The position numbers and the translations under genes are program-made. DNA of 64,000 bases. It comes from Aquimarina spinulae. Its GTDB lineage: Bacteria; Bacteroidota; Bacteroidia; Flavobacteriales; Flavobacteriaceae. The notes beneath the pieces are model-generated. The model was given only the letters and a program-made list of their open reading frames with translations, searched no databases and was not told where the DNA came from. Below, piece by piece: positions 27,603 through 36,441 of the stretch (positions within the stretch are counted from its first letter, which is position 1; every line of letters begins with the position of its first letter). The stretch spans positions 62,001 through 126,000 of the forward strand of contig NZ_CALSBP010000003.1 in the NCBI RefSeq assembly GCF_943373825.1. The letters run 5' to 3'.

Positions 27603-28169
27603 ATGGCAAGTACTAGTGACATCAGAAATGGATTGTGTATCAAATACAATCACGATATCTATAAGATTATTGAATTTTTACACGTAAAACCTGGTAAAGG
27701 CCCCGCGTTTGTAAGAACAAAACTAAAAAGCGTGACTACAGGAAAAGTGATCGATAATACATTCTCTGCAGGTCATAAAATTGATGATGTACGAGTAGAA
27801 ACACATAAGTTTCAGTATTTATATGCCGAAGGTGATACTTTTCATTTTATGAATACCGAGGATTACAATCAAATTACATTACAAAAATCTAGTTTGGATG
27901 CTCCTGGTTTATTAAAAGAAGGAGAAGTGGTAACTATTATTATTAATTCTGAAGATCAAATGCCTCTTTCTGTAGAAATGCCTGCAAGCGTTATTCTTGA
28001 AGTAACAGCTACAGAACCTGGTGTTAAAGGGAATACAGCTACCAATGCTACTAAACCAGCTACTGTAGAAACCGGAGCAGAGGTAATGGTACCTCTTTTT
28101 ATCAATGAAGGAGATAAAATTAAAGTTGAAACAGAAAAAGGGACGTATAAAGAAAGAATAAAAGAATAA
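27603..28169 (+). CDS. efp: Elongation factor P
   Basis: A 188-residue three-domain EF-P, which relieves ribosome stalling at polyproline. The N-terminal KOW domain carries the loop KPGKGPAFVRTKLKS; Lys32 is at the position modified in some bacteria, though no modification enzyme lies nearby. The C-terminal OB region (GVKGNTATNATKPATVETGAEVMVPLF) is characteristic. It lies between lpxA and an LpxD-like gene. Confidence 0.97.
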   Translation: MASTSDIRNGLCIKYNHDIYKIIEFLHVKPGKGPAFVRTKLKSVTTGKVIDNTFSAGHKIDDVRVETHKFQYLYAEGDTFHFMNTEDYNQITLQKSSLDAPGLLKEGEVVTIIINSEDQMPLSVEMPASVILEVTATEPGVKGNTATNATKPATVETGAEVMVPLFINEGDKIKVETEKGTYKERIKE

Positions 28170-28193
28170 TATTTTATATCCCAAATTTTTATA

Positions 28194-29132
28194 ATGAAAT
28201 TTCCACAAACGCATACCTTACAACAAATAGCTACTATTATATCGTCAGAGTATGTAGGGGACTCTAATTTCCCGATTTTAGGGATGAATGAAATTCATGT
28301 AGTTTCTCCAGGAGATATAGTTTTTGTTGATCACCCAAAATATTACGATAAAGCATTACAAAGTGCTGCAACAGTAATTTTGATTAATAAAGAAGTAGAA
28401 TGCCCAGAAGGTAAGGCGCTCCTTATTTCTGATGATCCTTTTAGAGACTTCAACATACTTACAACATATTTCAAACCCTTCAAAAAAGCAGATTCCTTAA
28501 TTTCAGAAACCGCTAAAATTGGTAAGAATACAATTATACAACCCGGTAGTTTTGTAGGAAATAATGTGAGTATTGGTGATAATTGTATTATTCATGCCAA
28601 TGTAAGTATTTATGATAATACTAGTATTGGTAATAATGTTACTATACATGCAGGTACTATCTTAGGAACCGATGCTTTCTATTATCAGAAAAGACCTCAC
28701 GGATTTGATAAATTAATTTCTGGAGGACGTGTAGTGATAGAGGATGATGTAGATTTAGGGTCGTCATGTACAATAGATAAGGGAGTTACCGGGGATACTA
28801 TTATAAAAGAAGGGACCAAAATAGATAACCAGGTACATGTTGGTCATGATACTGTAATAGGGAAAAAATGCTTGATTGCCTCTCAAGTAGGAATTTCGGG
28901 TTGTGTTGTTATTGAAGATGAAGTAACGATCTGGGGGCAGGTAGGTATTACCAGCGCTATTACTATTGGTAGTAAAGCCATTATTTCTGCACAATCAGGA
29001 GTGAGTAAGTCATTAGAGGCTAATAAGAGTTATTTTGGTACTCCTGCAGATGAATTTAGAAAAAAATATAAGGAGATTGCGTCAATACGACAAATTCCTG
29101 ATTTGATAGATAAATTGAAAAAAAATGAGTAA
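28194..29132 (+). CDS. LpxD-like acyltransferase paralogue
   Basis: A 312-residue protein with the LpxD layout: a short N-terminal domain (THTLQQIATIISSEYVGD) and hexapeptide-repeat beta-helix (about 105-290) with the His-containing NQVHVGHDTVIGKKC at the active-site position. It differs widely from the lpxD at 24342, so it is an old paralogue. It may use another sugar nucleotide or acyl chain. Its end overlaps the next gene by 8 bases. Confidence 0.85.
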   Translation: MKFPQTHTLQQIATIISSEYVGDSNFPILGMNEIHVVSPGDIVFVDHPKYYDKALQSAATVILINKEVECPEGKALLISDDPFRDFNILTTYFKPFKKADSLISETAKIGKNTIIQPGSFVGNNVSIGDNCIIHANVSIYDNTSIGNNVTIHAGTILGTDAFYYQKRPHGFDKLISGGRVVIEDDVDLGSSCTIDKGVTGDTIIKEGTKIDNQVHVGHDTVIGKKCLIASQVGISGCVVIEDEVTIWGQVGITSAITIGSKAIISAQSGVSKSLEANKSYFGTPADEFRKKYKEIASIRQIPDLIDKLKKNE

Positions 29133-29532
29133 AACAGTTAAGGATATAGTACGGTCTTTTTATGAAACAGATCTTATTCATAATACTGAAGCCTTTTCTG
29201 AGTATTTACATCCCGAAATTGAATTATATTGGAATAGCAGTTTTGGGTTTAACAAGAAAAATTTTAATGATATTAAGACCATGTTTAATGAAATGGCATC
29301 GTCTTTTGAAACTTTGAGATGTGAAATTAGTCACCTAATAGCCGAAGGAAATACAGTGACTATACGATATACATATTTTGTTCAAACTATCGAAGCACCA
29401 GATAAAGAAGAGCCTATAGCTCATTTTATTACAATTTGGGAACTTAAGAATGATAAATTATATAGAGGATACCAAATAAGTCAGCAAGGAGATAATGCTC
29501 CAGAAAGTATAATGTCATTTATTTCAAAATAA
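29125..29532 (+). CDS. SnoaL/NTF2-like small protein
   Basis: A 135-residue alpha+beta-barrel protein. The helix-strand order (VKDIVRSFYETDLIHNTEAFSEYLHPEIELYWN, HLIAEGNTVTIRYTYF, HFITIWELKNDKLYRGYQI) is that of SnoaL-like/NTF2-like folds. Such pockets serve as isomerases, cyclases or ligand binders; no specific function is visible. It is translationally coupled to the LpxD-like gene (8-base overlap). Confidence 0.8.
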   Translation: MSKTVKDIVRSFYETDLIHNTEAFSEYLHPEIELYWNSSFGFNKKNFNDIKTMFNEMASSFETLRCEISHLIAEGNTVTIRYTYFVQTIEAPDKEEPIAHFITIWELKNDKLYRGYQISQQGDNAPESIMSFISK

Positions 29533-29606
29533 TTAGTTTTTCATTTCAACCATAATTTTCAAAAGCTTACTTTTGGAGCTCTAAAAAAATAAAAAATCAT
29601 AACGCA

Positions 29607-30479
29607 ATGAGTGTTTTAGTTAATAAAGATTCAAAAATTATTGTACAAGGGTTTACAGGTAGTGAAGGTACTTTTCATGCAGGTCAAATGATCGAGTACG
29701 GAACAAATGTTGTAGGAGGAGTAACTCCCGGAAAAGGAGGGCAAACTCATTTAGATAAACCTGTTTTTAATACCGTAGAAGATGCAGTTAGAGAAGTAGG
29801 TGCAGATACTACAATTATTTTTGTACCACCAGCTTTCGCCGCAGATGCAATTATGGAAGCTGCAGATGCAGGAATAAAAGTAATTATTACAATTACAGAA
29901 GGTATTCCCGTTGCAGATATGATTACCGCTTCAAACTATATTAGCGATAAAGGATGTAGACTTATTGGTCCAAATTGCCCAGGGGTAATTACTCCGGGAG
30001 AAGCAAAAGTTGGTATTATGCCAGGTTTTGTATTTAAAAAAGGTAATGTAGGTATTGTATCAAAATCAGGTACGTTAACCTATGAAGCAGCAGATCAAGT
30101 TGTAAAACAAGGACTCGGGATAACTACTGCTATAGGAATAGGTGGTGACCCAATTATTGGTACCACTACAAAAGAAGCAGTTGAACTATTGATCAATGAT
30201 TCGGAAACAGATTGTGTGGTTATGATTGGAGAAATTGGAGGTCAATTAGAAGCAGATGCTGCAAAATGGATAAAAGAAAGTGGAACCTCTAAGCCTGTTG
30301 TAGGTTTTATTGCTGGTGAAACAGCCCCTGCCGGACGTACTATGGGACATGCCGGAGCTATTGTTGGAGGTAGTGAAGATACTGCAGCTGCCAAAAAAGC
30401 AATTATGAGAGAATGCGGAATTCATGTAGTAGATTCTCCTGCAGAAATAGGTAAAAAAGTTGCCGAAGTACTCGGTTAG
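29607..30479 (+). CDS. sucD: Succinyl-CoA synthetase subunit alpha
   Basis: TCA-cycle enzyme subunit that carries the phosphohistidine and binds CoA. The 290-residue length is normal. Visible are the CoA site [38 protein letters not shown], and the phospho-His motif [17 protein letters not shown]. The beta subunit gene is not in the window. It stands in its own 5' context (74-base gap) and ends before strong bidirectional hairpins. Confidence 0.97.
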   Translation: MSVLVNKDSKIIVQGFTGSEGTFHAGQMIEYGTNVVGGVTPGKGGQTHLDKPVFNTVEDAVREVGADTTIIFVPPAFAADAIMEAADAGIKVIITITEGIPVADMITASNYISDKGCRLIGPNCPGVITPGEAKVGIMPGFVFKKGNVGIVSKSGTLTYEAADQVVKQGLGITTAIGIGGDPIIGTTTKEAVELLINDSETDCVVMIGEIGGQLEADAAKWIKESGTSKPVVGFIAGETAPAGRTMGHAGAIVGGSEDTAAAKKAIMRECGIHVVDSPAEIGKKVAEVLG

Positions 30480-30490
30480 AGATTATATGA

Positions 30491-30564
30491 TTAATCTCAA
30501 AAAATGAGATTAACTTATTGCTTATAAAAAAACTTATAATGAATTTTCATTATAAGTTTTTTTT
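30491..30564. terminator. Two hairpins between convergent sucD and the anti-sigma-like gene
   Basis: TTAATCTCA/TGAGATTAA (30491-30513) is followed by a near-perfect 19-bp stem (30525-30564) whose core ACTTATAATGAA pairs with TTCATTATAAGT over a two-base TT loop, flanked by A-tract and T-tract. Symmetric A/T flanks make it a bidirectional terminator serving both converging genes. Confidence 0.88.
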
Positions 30565-31360
30565 ATAGCTTACTTAAAAGCTCTGATGCTTCTTTAAATT
30601 TATAATTACTTGAAGACTCTGTAATTTGGAGTAATATATTCTTTGCTTTTGATATGTCATTCTTTTTAAGAAATAATAAAGCTTTATACCATTTACCTTT
30701 AGGACTGTCTATAAACTTGTTTTCTATTAGTGTATTAAAACTAATTTCTGCCTTGTCAAATTGTCTTAGTTCCATTTGAGAAATTCCAGTATAAAGATAT
30801 ATGGTTGCTCTATTCTCTTGAGCATTAGAAAGTTCTTCTTCTAAAATATCCAACGATTGCTCATATTCTTTAGCTTCAAATAATTTTTGCGCTTTGATTA
30901 GTAATTTTTGTTCACTATTACCCCGATCTACTAAAGAAGGTAGTTCTGATAAATCTAAATAATATGCATATAGTTTATTAGGAGAAGTTTTAAAAGGAGA
31001 AAAAAGGGTAAGACCAATAATAACCAAAATAACTGCGATACCTGTGTATAAAAGCCAAGATTGATTTCTTTTCTTTTGTTGTAGCTGATATTCAGAATTT
31101 ACTATATGTAATGTATCTTTTAGTGTTTGGGTTGATTCACTTCTAAATAATACTTCATACTCATCAATTTCAGAATAGTTGGTATTGCTACTAATACTCC
31201 ATTCAGAATCATTCAAATTAAGAATGAGTTGTTTCTCAAAATTAACTTTTTCAAGAAAATCTTTATCACTTTCCATTCTTGACAAAACCAGATCTCTTTC
31301 TTTTTCTGTAAGTTTGTTATTTAGAAAATCCTGAATTAATATTTGTTCATCTATACTCAT
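30563..31360 (-). CDS. Membrane TPR protein, candidate anti-sigma factor
   Basis: A 265-residue protein. The first 50 residues (LIQDFLNNKLTEKERDLVLSRM...) look like the N-terminal helical domain of Bacteroidota anti-sigma proteins, without zinc-binding Cys. One membrane helix spans about 102-121. The rest is periplasmic and TPR-like (LLIKAQKLFEAKEYEQSLDIL, TIYLYTGISQMELRQFDKAE). Its ATG overlaps the stop of the sigma gene by four bases (ATGA), so the two are translationally coupled. The anti-sigma role is inferred from topology and coupling. Confidence 0.75.
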   Translation of the reverse strand: MSIDEQILIQDFLNNKLTEKERDLVLSRMESDKDFLEKVNFEKQLILNLNDSEWSISSNTNYSEIDEYEVLFRSESTQTLKDTLHIVNSEYQLQQKKRNQSWLLYTGIAVILVIIGLTLFSPFKTSPNKLYAYYLDLSELPSLVDRGNSEQKLLIKAQKLFEAKEYEQSLDILEEELSNAQENRATIYLYTGISQMELRQFDKAEISFNTLIENKFIDSPKGKWYKALLFLKKNDISKAKNILLQITESSSNYKFKEASELLSKL

Positions 31361-31920
31361 AGTTTTTTTAGAGAATTATAGCGTTCATCGTTTTTGATTA
31401 CTTCAGATAATTTTGCTTTACATTTAAAAACACGCTGTCTGGCAACGGTTTCAGAATTATACCCCATTGTTTTTACAATATCTTCATAAGAAGTATTATT
31501 AAAAAACAGGGTTAATATTTTTTTACAATTATCTGAGATTAAATTCAATTTTTCGGTGAATAATTCCCATCTTTTTTGTTCTAGAATTGATAATGCGAGA
31601 TTACGTTCGGCAGGTACTAGTTCAATAATTTCACTATTTGTTACCCTGTTTTTTGAAATTTTTAATTCTCTACGCCATAAATTTTTACAAGAGGTAAATA
31701 AATAGGCTTCAAAACTACTCTTGATTTCAAATCTTTCTTTACGGTATCGAACGGTAATCTGCAACAAAGCCTTTTGAAAAATATCTTCGGCATCCTGTTG
31801 TTGTCCTTTATTTTGTAGAATAAATTTTCTAACTCTAGGAAATACCAGGTTATAGATGTTCATGATTCCTTTAGAGTCATTATTAAGTAAACTGGTAAGG
31901 TGTTGCGTTTTTTCCGTCAT
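31357..31920 (-). CDS. ECF-type RNA polymerase sigma factor
   Basis: A 187-residue sigma-70 family protein. Region 2 is recognised by QQDAEDIFQKALLQITVRYRKE and FEAYLFTSCKNLWRREL; region 4 by ISDNCKKILTLFFNNTSYEDIVKTMGYNSETVARQRVFKCKAKL. The frame extends one codon to a TTG, but the ATG at 31920 (MTEKTQHLTS) is chosen. It is divergent from the lipoprotein/CHAT pair and coupled to a membrane TPR protein, the arrangement of a sigma/anti-sigma switch. Confidence 0.9.
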   Translation of the reverse strand: MTEKTQHLTSLLNNDSKGIMNIYNLVFPRVRKFILQNKGQQQDAEDIFQKALLQITVRYRKERFEIKSSFEAYLFTSCKNLWRRELKISKNRVTNSEIIELVPAERNLALSILEQKRWELFTEKLNLISDNCKKILTLFFNNTSYEDIVKTMGYNSETVARQRVFKCKAKLSEVIKNDERYNSLKKL

Positions 31921-31967
31921 CAAAAAATAGTGAATCTTTATATGCGAAAATAATTTTTTTATCTTCG

Positions 31968-32001
31968 TTTGGGTAACAAAATTGATGTTTTGGTAACTGA
32001 T
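31968..32001 (+). promoter_or_regulatory. Bipartite motif upstream of the lipoprotein/CHAT pair, candidate ECF promoter
   Basis: TTTGGGTAACAAAAT (31968-31982) is followed after eight bases by TGGTAAC (31991-31997). The same 15-mer with TGGTCAC at the same 20-base offset occurs at 35178-35207 before the GG-peptide gene. GTAAC-type -35 elements are common for ECF sigma factors, so the adjacent sigma factor is the natural candidate to read it. It could instead be a direct-repeat operator. Confidence 0.55.
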
Positions 32002-32036
32002 AAGGTGAAAGTAAATTAATTTATAAAATTATAGAG

Positions 32037-32429
32037 ATGAAAAGAAGTTTTTTTTTTAATATAGTATTGATTATATGTGCATTTTTGTCTGTAATAAGTT
32101 GTACATACGATACCGATATACCTTATAATGTTACTAAAGAAACAGACGTTAAGCAGGTACGTGCAGTTAGAACTATGGAAATTTTAATTGAATATAGAAA
32201 AGGAACTTCGGAATATAATAAAGAAAAAATTCGTGGCAATTACATCGGTACCGGTCTGTTATTAAGTTGGGAAGGATGTGAAATAGAGGATAATGACGAT
32301 GTTGAAGTTTGGGTAGTAGATGCTGAAATTTATGCGTCATACCGACCTGCACCACTTAATGATCCAGATAAAGAAGATATGGATAAAGTGACTTTGAATG
32401 CTAACTGTAAAGACTATAAGGAAGATTAA
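32037..32429 (+). CDS. Small lipoprotein of unknown function
   Basis: A 130-residue protein with a signal peptide and lipobox ending VISC (Cys22). The mature part (about 108 residues) has a beta-rich pattern (VRTMEILIEYRKGTSEYNKEKIRGNYIGTGLLLSWEGCE) and three further Cys-type positions near the end. I do not recognise a family. Its stop is two bases before the TTG start of the CHAT gene, so it is very likely translated in concert with it. Confidence 0.75.
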   Translation: MKRSFFFNIVLIICAFLSVISCTYDTDIPYNVTKETDVKQVRAVRTMEILIEYRKGTSEYNKEKIRGNYIGTGLLLSWEGCEIEDNDDVEVWVVDAEIYASYRPAPLNDPDKEDMDKVTLNANCKDYKED

Positions 32430-32431
32430 TA

Positions 32432-35173
32432 TTGAAATCATATATATTTCTTTGGATAGGCTTCTTGTGTATAACAATAAATGGTAATGCTCAGGATTTA
32501 TATGAATATTACGAGTCTTTATGGGATCGTAAGGATATCACTATTTCTAGTATTGAAAAAGAAGTTGATAGTATTATAGATCTTTATGAGAAAAAAGAAC
32601 AGTATTTGCATAGTATTAAAATCGCTCATGAATTTTCCAGAAAACTCTATCGAGAAGATTTGTATATAAAAGGAATTAGATATGTAGAATACGAAATATC
32701 AGTATATCGAAAGTTACATATAAGAAATAGTAAGTATGCAAAAGCTCTATATAATTTAGGGCTTTTTTATTCCTTTGTAAAGAATTTTGAAAAATCTATA
32801 ACTTGTTATCAAGAAGTAGTTGATATTAATACCGATGAATATAGTACAGCCAAAGCGTTTTGTGAATTAGGAAAGTATTATTATAAACGTGGGGATTTTT
32901 TTAAGTCAAAGGACTACTATTCTCGTGGGGTTACTGGTTTAGAAAAATTTGATAAAAAGAAACTTTTAATAAAAAAATATATAAATTATTCACGTGTTTT
33001 ATTTGAAATAGGTACTAAACACAGTTTAGATAAAATGTTGGAGATACTGGATAAGGCCAATCAACTTTTTTCTCTTATTCCGAATTATTCAGTACATGAC
33101 TATCGTACTTTGAATAACTACTATGGAATTTATTATAATACTAAAGAAAGATTAAATTTTGAAAAAGCCAGATATTATAGTTATCGAAATTTAAATAAAG
33201 CCATACAAGAGAATGATTCTACTTTTGTATATACATCGTATACCAATCTTGGGGATTTATATATGGATGCTAAAAATGAAGAACGAAAAGACAGTGTCCT
33301 CTTCTTTTTGAATAATGGATTGAAATATTCTCGAGGAAGAAAAGAGAAGTCTATAGTATATCATAATTTAAGTAATTATTATATAGAAAATAGCGAGTAT
33401 CAAGATGCACTTGATAATATTCAAAAGTCTCTAATTGAGAGCACTCATCTGGATCAGAATATCTCAACTTTACCTAGATTGAATGATTTAATAATTTCGG
33501 ATAATCAGTACTACATTTTACTAGCTTTGATTCAGAAAGCAACTATTCTTATAAAACTATATGAGAAAGAAAATAATAGTAAACATATTGAACTCGCACT
33601 TTCTAATTTGTTATCAGCAGATAAATTAGTTGATGTTTTACTCGATGTTAGCAAGGAAGAAAAATCAAGATTGAACTGGCGAAAAAAAGCTTCAGAAATT
33701 TATCTAAAGGGAATACTGATTTGTGAAATTCTTGATAAAGAAGAAAAAGCCTTTTATTTTTCAGAAAAAAAGAAAGCATTACTTTTAACTGAAGATATCC
33801 TTAAGAATACTGATAAATGGCAATTACCAGGTGAAGTATTAGAACTAGAAAATGAGCTTAAAAAGCAGATTCTAGATCTAGAAAATTTAATTTCTACTCA
33901 GAAAAATAAAGACAGTATTAAGAAATTAGAGCATAAGCGTTTCGAATTAAAACAACAATATCAGAAACAAGAAGACTCTTTACAAATAGTATTTCCAGAT
34001 TATTACAAAGAGAAAGAAACGACTAGCATAATTGATTTAAAGAAAATTCAAGAAACTTTAGATAAAGACAGTGTTATCATATCTTATGTTAGTAATATTG
34101 ATGATGATGATGATTCTTTTAGTGAATTGTATGCAGTTTTGGTTTCTAATACCAAAACAGAAATAATAAGAATAAGCGAATTAAAAGCTGTAGAAAAACT
34201 GATTAGAACATACAGAAATCAATTATCTAAACCTTTTGAGACAGAAGAAGATAGATTAAGATTTCAGGAAATAGCTTCCGAATTATATACTTTATTGATT
34301 CCAAAAGGTAAAATCTCAATGTCTTTGAATCAAAAACACCTTATTATAATTCCTGATGGTACTCTACAATATATTCCTTTTGAATCTTTAGTAATAGATA
34401 AGAATTCAAATCGATATCTTATAGAAGACAACGAAATAAGTTATGGGTATTCTATGTCTTTTTTACAGCATAATGCTACCGTAAAGAGAAAGCCATCTAT
34501 GAATTTAGTAGCCTTTGCCCCAGTAACTTTTGCACATAGCGATTTAGATGATATTACCAACAGTATCAATGAAATTAATGCTATAGATGATTATATATCC
34601 TTAAGTAGTTATATAGAAAAGGAAGCATCTAAACAAAATTTTTTATCCAAAATAGAGAACCATAAAATAATCCATCTGGCTACGCATGCTAATTTTTCGG
34701 ATAACCTTCAAATAGCATTTAATGATACTAGTTTAGAATATCATGAGTTATACACGTCCAGAAATCAAGCAGAATTAGTGGTATTAAGTGCTTGTAATAC
34801 GTCTTTAGGGAAAATAGCCAAAGGTGAGGGTGTTATGAGTTTGGCGAGAGGGTTTTTCTATGCAGGGACTAATACGGTGATTTCATCTCTATGGAGTGCT
34901 AATGATAAATCTACAGCTCAGATAATGGAAAGCTTTTATAGTAATTTAGATAAGGGGCAAACTAAATCTAAAGCTTTGCATAATGCTAAAATTGAATATA
35001 TAAACTCGACTTCTTTATCAGATGCCTCACCTCATTATTGGGCAACATTTGTATTAATTGGTGATTCAGAAACCAAATTATTTCCATCCAATAATCTCTT
35101 CTACGGGGTTATTTTATTCCTTTTTTCAGTATTGATAATCAGTGTTTTACTGTTTTTTATCAAAAAAAGATAA
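32432..35173 (+). CDS. Exported TPR-CHAT caspase-like protease with C-terminal membrane anchor
   Basis: A 913-residue protein. A signal peptide covers about 1-21 (ends GNAQ), TPR-like repeats about 60-340, a coiled coil about 465-520, and a CHAT domain about 640-890 with catalytic His752 (HLATHANF) and Cys788 (LSACNTS). One hydrophobic helix at the C-terminus (about 888-909, ending KKR) should anchor it, placing the protease in the periplasm. CHAT is a caspase-like (clan CD) domain; bacterial members cleave partner proteins such as gasdermins. The start is TTG, two bases after the lipoprotein stop; no ATG fits the signal peptide. The partner here is unknown; nearby lipoproteins and the GG peptide are candidates. 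Confidence 0.88.
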   Translation: MKSYIFLWIGFLCITINGNAQDLYEYYESLWDRKDITISSIEKEVDSIIDLYEKKEQYLHSIKIAHEFSRKLYREDLYIKGIRYVEYEISVYRKLHIRNSKYAKALYNLGLFYSFVKNFEKSITCYQEVVDINTDEYSTAKAFCELGKYYYKRGDFFKSKDYYSRGVTGLEKFDKKKLLIKKYINYSRVLFEIGTKHSLDKMLEILDKANQLFSLIPNYSVHDYRTLNNYYGIYYNTKERLNFEKARYYSYRNLNKAIQENDSTFVYTSYTNLGDLYMDAKNEERKDSVLFFLNNGLKYSRGRKEKSIVYHNLSNYYIENSEYQDALDNIQKSLIESTHLDQNISTLPRLNDLIISDNQYYILLALIQKATILIKLYEKENNSKHIELALSNLLSADKLVDVLLDVSKEEKSRLNWRKKASEIYLKGILICEILDKEEKAFYFSEKKKALLLTEDILKNTDKWQLPGEVLELENELKKQILDLENLISTQKNKDSIKKLEHKRFELKQQYQKQEDSLQIVFPDYYKEKETTSIIDLKKIQETLDKDSVIISYVSNIDDDDDSFSELYAVLVSNTKTEIIRISELKAVEKLIRTYRNQLSKPFETEEDRLRFQEIASELYTLLIPKGKISMSLNQKHLIIIPDGTLQYIPFESLVIDKNSNRYLIEDNEISYGYSMSFLQHNATVKRKPSMNLVAFAPVTFAHSDLDDITNSINEINAIDDYISLSSYIEKEASKQNFLSKIENHKIIHLATHANFSDNLQIAFNDTSLEYHELYTSRNQAELVVLSACNTSLGKIAKGEGVMSLARGFFYAGTNTVISSLWSANDKSTAQIMESFYSNLDKGQTKSKALHNAKIEYINSTSLSDASPHYWATFVLIGDSETKLFPSNNLFYGVILFLFSVLIISVLLFFIKKR

Positions 35174-35177
35174 TTTT

Positions 35178-35207
35178 TTTGGGTAACAAAATACTTATTA
35201 TGGTCAC
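35178..35207 (+). promoter_or_regulatory. Second copy of the bipartite GGGTAAC motif, upstream of the GG-peptide gene
   Basis: TTTGGGTAACAAAAT (35178-35192), then eight bases, then TGGTCAC (35201-35207). Spacing is identical to the copy at 31968-31997. It lies 4 bases after the CHAT stop and about 135 bases before the GG-peptide ATG. Confidence 0.55.
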
Positions 35208-35259
35208 AGGACAGCGTAATTATTAATAGGGAATCTTTTTTTCTTTTCTAATTATATCA

Positions 35260-35316
35260 AAAAATTCTTTCGCGAAGAATGGACATATGCTGTGAGTGTC
35301 TTTAAATGATCATAGT
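35260..35316 (+). repeat. 57-base regulatory module, copy 1 (before the GG-peptide gene)
   Basis: Copy 1 of a 57-base module that matches copy 2 (36442-36498) at 51 positions; the first 28 bases are identical. It contains the palindrome ATTCTTTCGCGAAGAAT (35264-35280; arms ATTCTT/AAGAAT) and, next to it, GACA-N11-TGTC. Both copies end shortly before a start codon (27 bases here), so an operator or leader role is likely. Confidence 0.8.
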
Positions 35317-35342
35317 AAATTTTAATTTTTAAAACATAAATC

Positions 35343-35540
35343 ATGTTAGAAAATATTTCAAGACTAGGGAAGGTCTTAAATAGAAAAGAGCAAAAAAAGG
35401 TATCGGGAGGGAGATTACTAAATATTAAAGTGATTACAGAAGTTGAAGATCAATGTCTAAATATTCTTGGGATGTCTGTGAATACAACAAGTTGTAATTG
35501 TGCAGATATTTCAGAGAATGACGAATTATGTGCGTTATAA
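35343..35540 (+). CDS. GG-leader peptide precursor (natural-product/bacteriocin-like)
   Basis: A 65-residue precursor. The leader MLENISRLGKVLNRKEQ followed by KKVSGG fits the double-glycine leaders of Bacteroidota natural-product precursors (bacteriocin-type, TIGR04149-like), with GG at 22-23. The 42-residue core holds four Cys (QCL, SCNC, LCAL) and is acidic at its end. No maturase, LanB/LanC, radical SAM enzyme or peptidase-containing ABC transporter lies nearby. Cleavage after GG is by family knowledge only. The zipper lipoprotein starts 57 bases downstream, probably in the same transcript. Confidence 0.75.
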   Translation: MLENISRLGKVLNRKEQKKVSGGRLLNIKVITEVEDQCLNILGMSVNTTSCNCADISENDELCAL

Positions 35541-35597
35541 GTTATTAGTCTACTATAAACTTTTTTTCTAACTATTATTAATATAAATCATAAAAAA

Positions 35598-36422
35598 ATG
35601 AAAACATTAAACTTTAATATACTTCAAAAATTCATCTTGATATTTTGTATATCTCTTTTCACCATAGGTTGCTCAACAGATAATATTGATAAACAAACGG
35701 TTGAGAGTTTAAATAATATTGATCAAAAACTAATTCAACAAGAAGAGTTAATGGATAATTCTGAAAATATCAGAAAACTAATAGGTTCTTTTGATTTTCT
35801 TTTAAAGAAATCTATTTCAAATCCAAAACTAAGCGATGAGGATTTAGGAAGTTTATTTATTGAAGAATCTAAAAAAAATGGATTAAGAATTGTTAAAATT
35901 CAACAAAATCAAAATAATCACCCAGTATTTTCAAAAGAGTATATCTATCTATCTAATAGTCTTCAAAAGACTAACAATTATGATACTAAAGAAGAATACA
36001 AAAATAGCTTAACTTCTTTACAAAGGGATGTCATAAATTCAAAGATGTCAGTTGAAGAAAAACAATTATTAGTAGACACTATAAGTTTTTTAGTTGAATT
36101 TACAGACTGGATGGAAACATTAAAAGATTCTAATTTAATAAAATTTAATTCTATAAATAAAAAAGACTGCGATGGATGGTGGTCGTGTTGGGGGTCATGT
36201 GTTGCGGCAACAATAGGAGGAGCATTAACAGGTGGAGTAGCTGGGTGCGCTGTTGGTGGAGCTGTTGGCGCAACTGCAGGAGCTGCAATAGCTGGCATAC
36301 CTAGTGCAGGAATAGCTACTCCTGTTGGAGCTGGAGTCGGGGCTGTTGTAGGGTGCGTTGGAGTAGGTATAGTTGGAGCAATAGGTGGTGGTTTAACTGC
36401 TGCATCTTCATCTTGTGGTTAG
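35598..36422 (+). CDS. Lipoprotein with Cys/Trp-rich glycine-zipper tail (copy A)
   Basis: A 274-residue protein. The lipobox ends TIGC at Cys25. The mature N-terminal part (about 26-190) is mostly helical and acidic (IDQKLIQQEELMDNSENIRKLIGS). From about 192 the composition changes sharply to GWWSCWGSC and then a long Gly/Ala/Val stretch with GxxxG spacing (GGALTGGVAGCAVGGAVG...) and several Cys, resembling class II bacteriocins and other glycine-zipper membrane peptides. It shares layout and short blocks with the protein at 36526. Function is unknown; a membrane-inserting tail is inferred. Confidence 0.75.
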   Translation: MKTLNFNILQKFILIFCISLFTIGCSTDNIDKQTVESLNNIDQKLIQQEELMDNSENIRKLIGSFDFLLKKSISNPKLSDEDLGSLFIEESKKNGLRIVKIQQNQNNHPVFSKEYIYLSNSLQKTNNYDTKEEYKNSLTSLQRDVINSKMSVEEKQLLVDTISFLVEFTDWMETLKDSNLIKFNSINKKDCDGWWSCWGSCVAATIGGALTGGVAGCAVGGAVGATAGAAIAGIPSAGIATPVGAGVGAVVGCVGVGIVGAIGGGLTAASSSCG

Positions 36423-36441
36423 AAAGCATAAAAATATTAAT

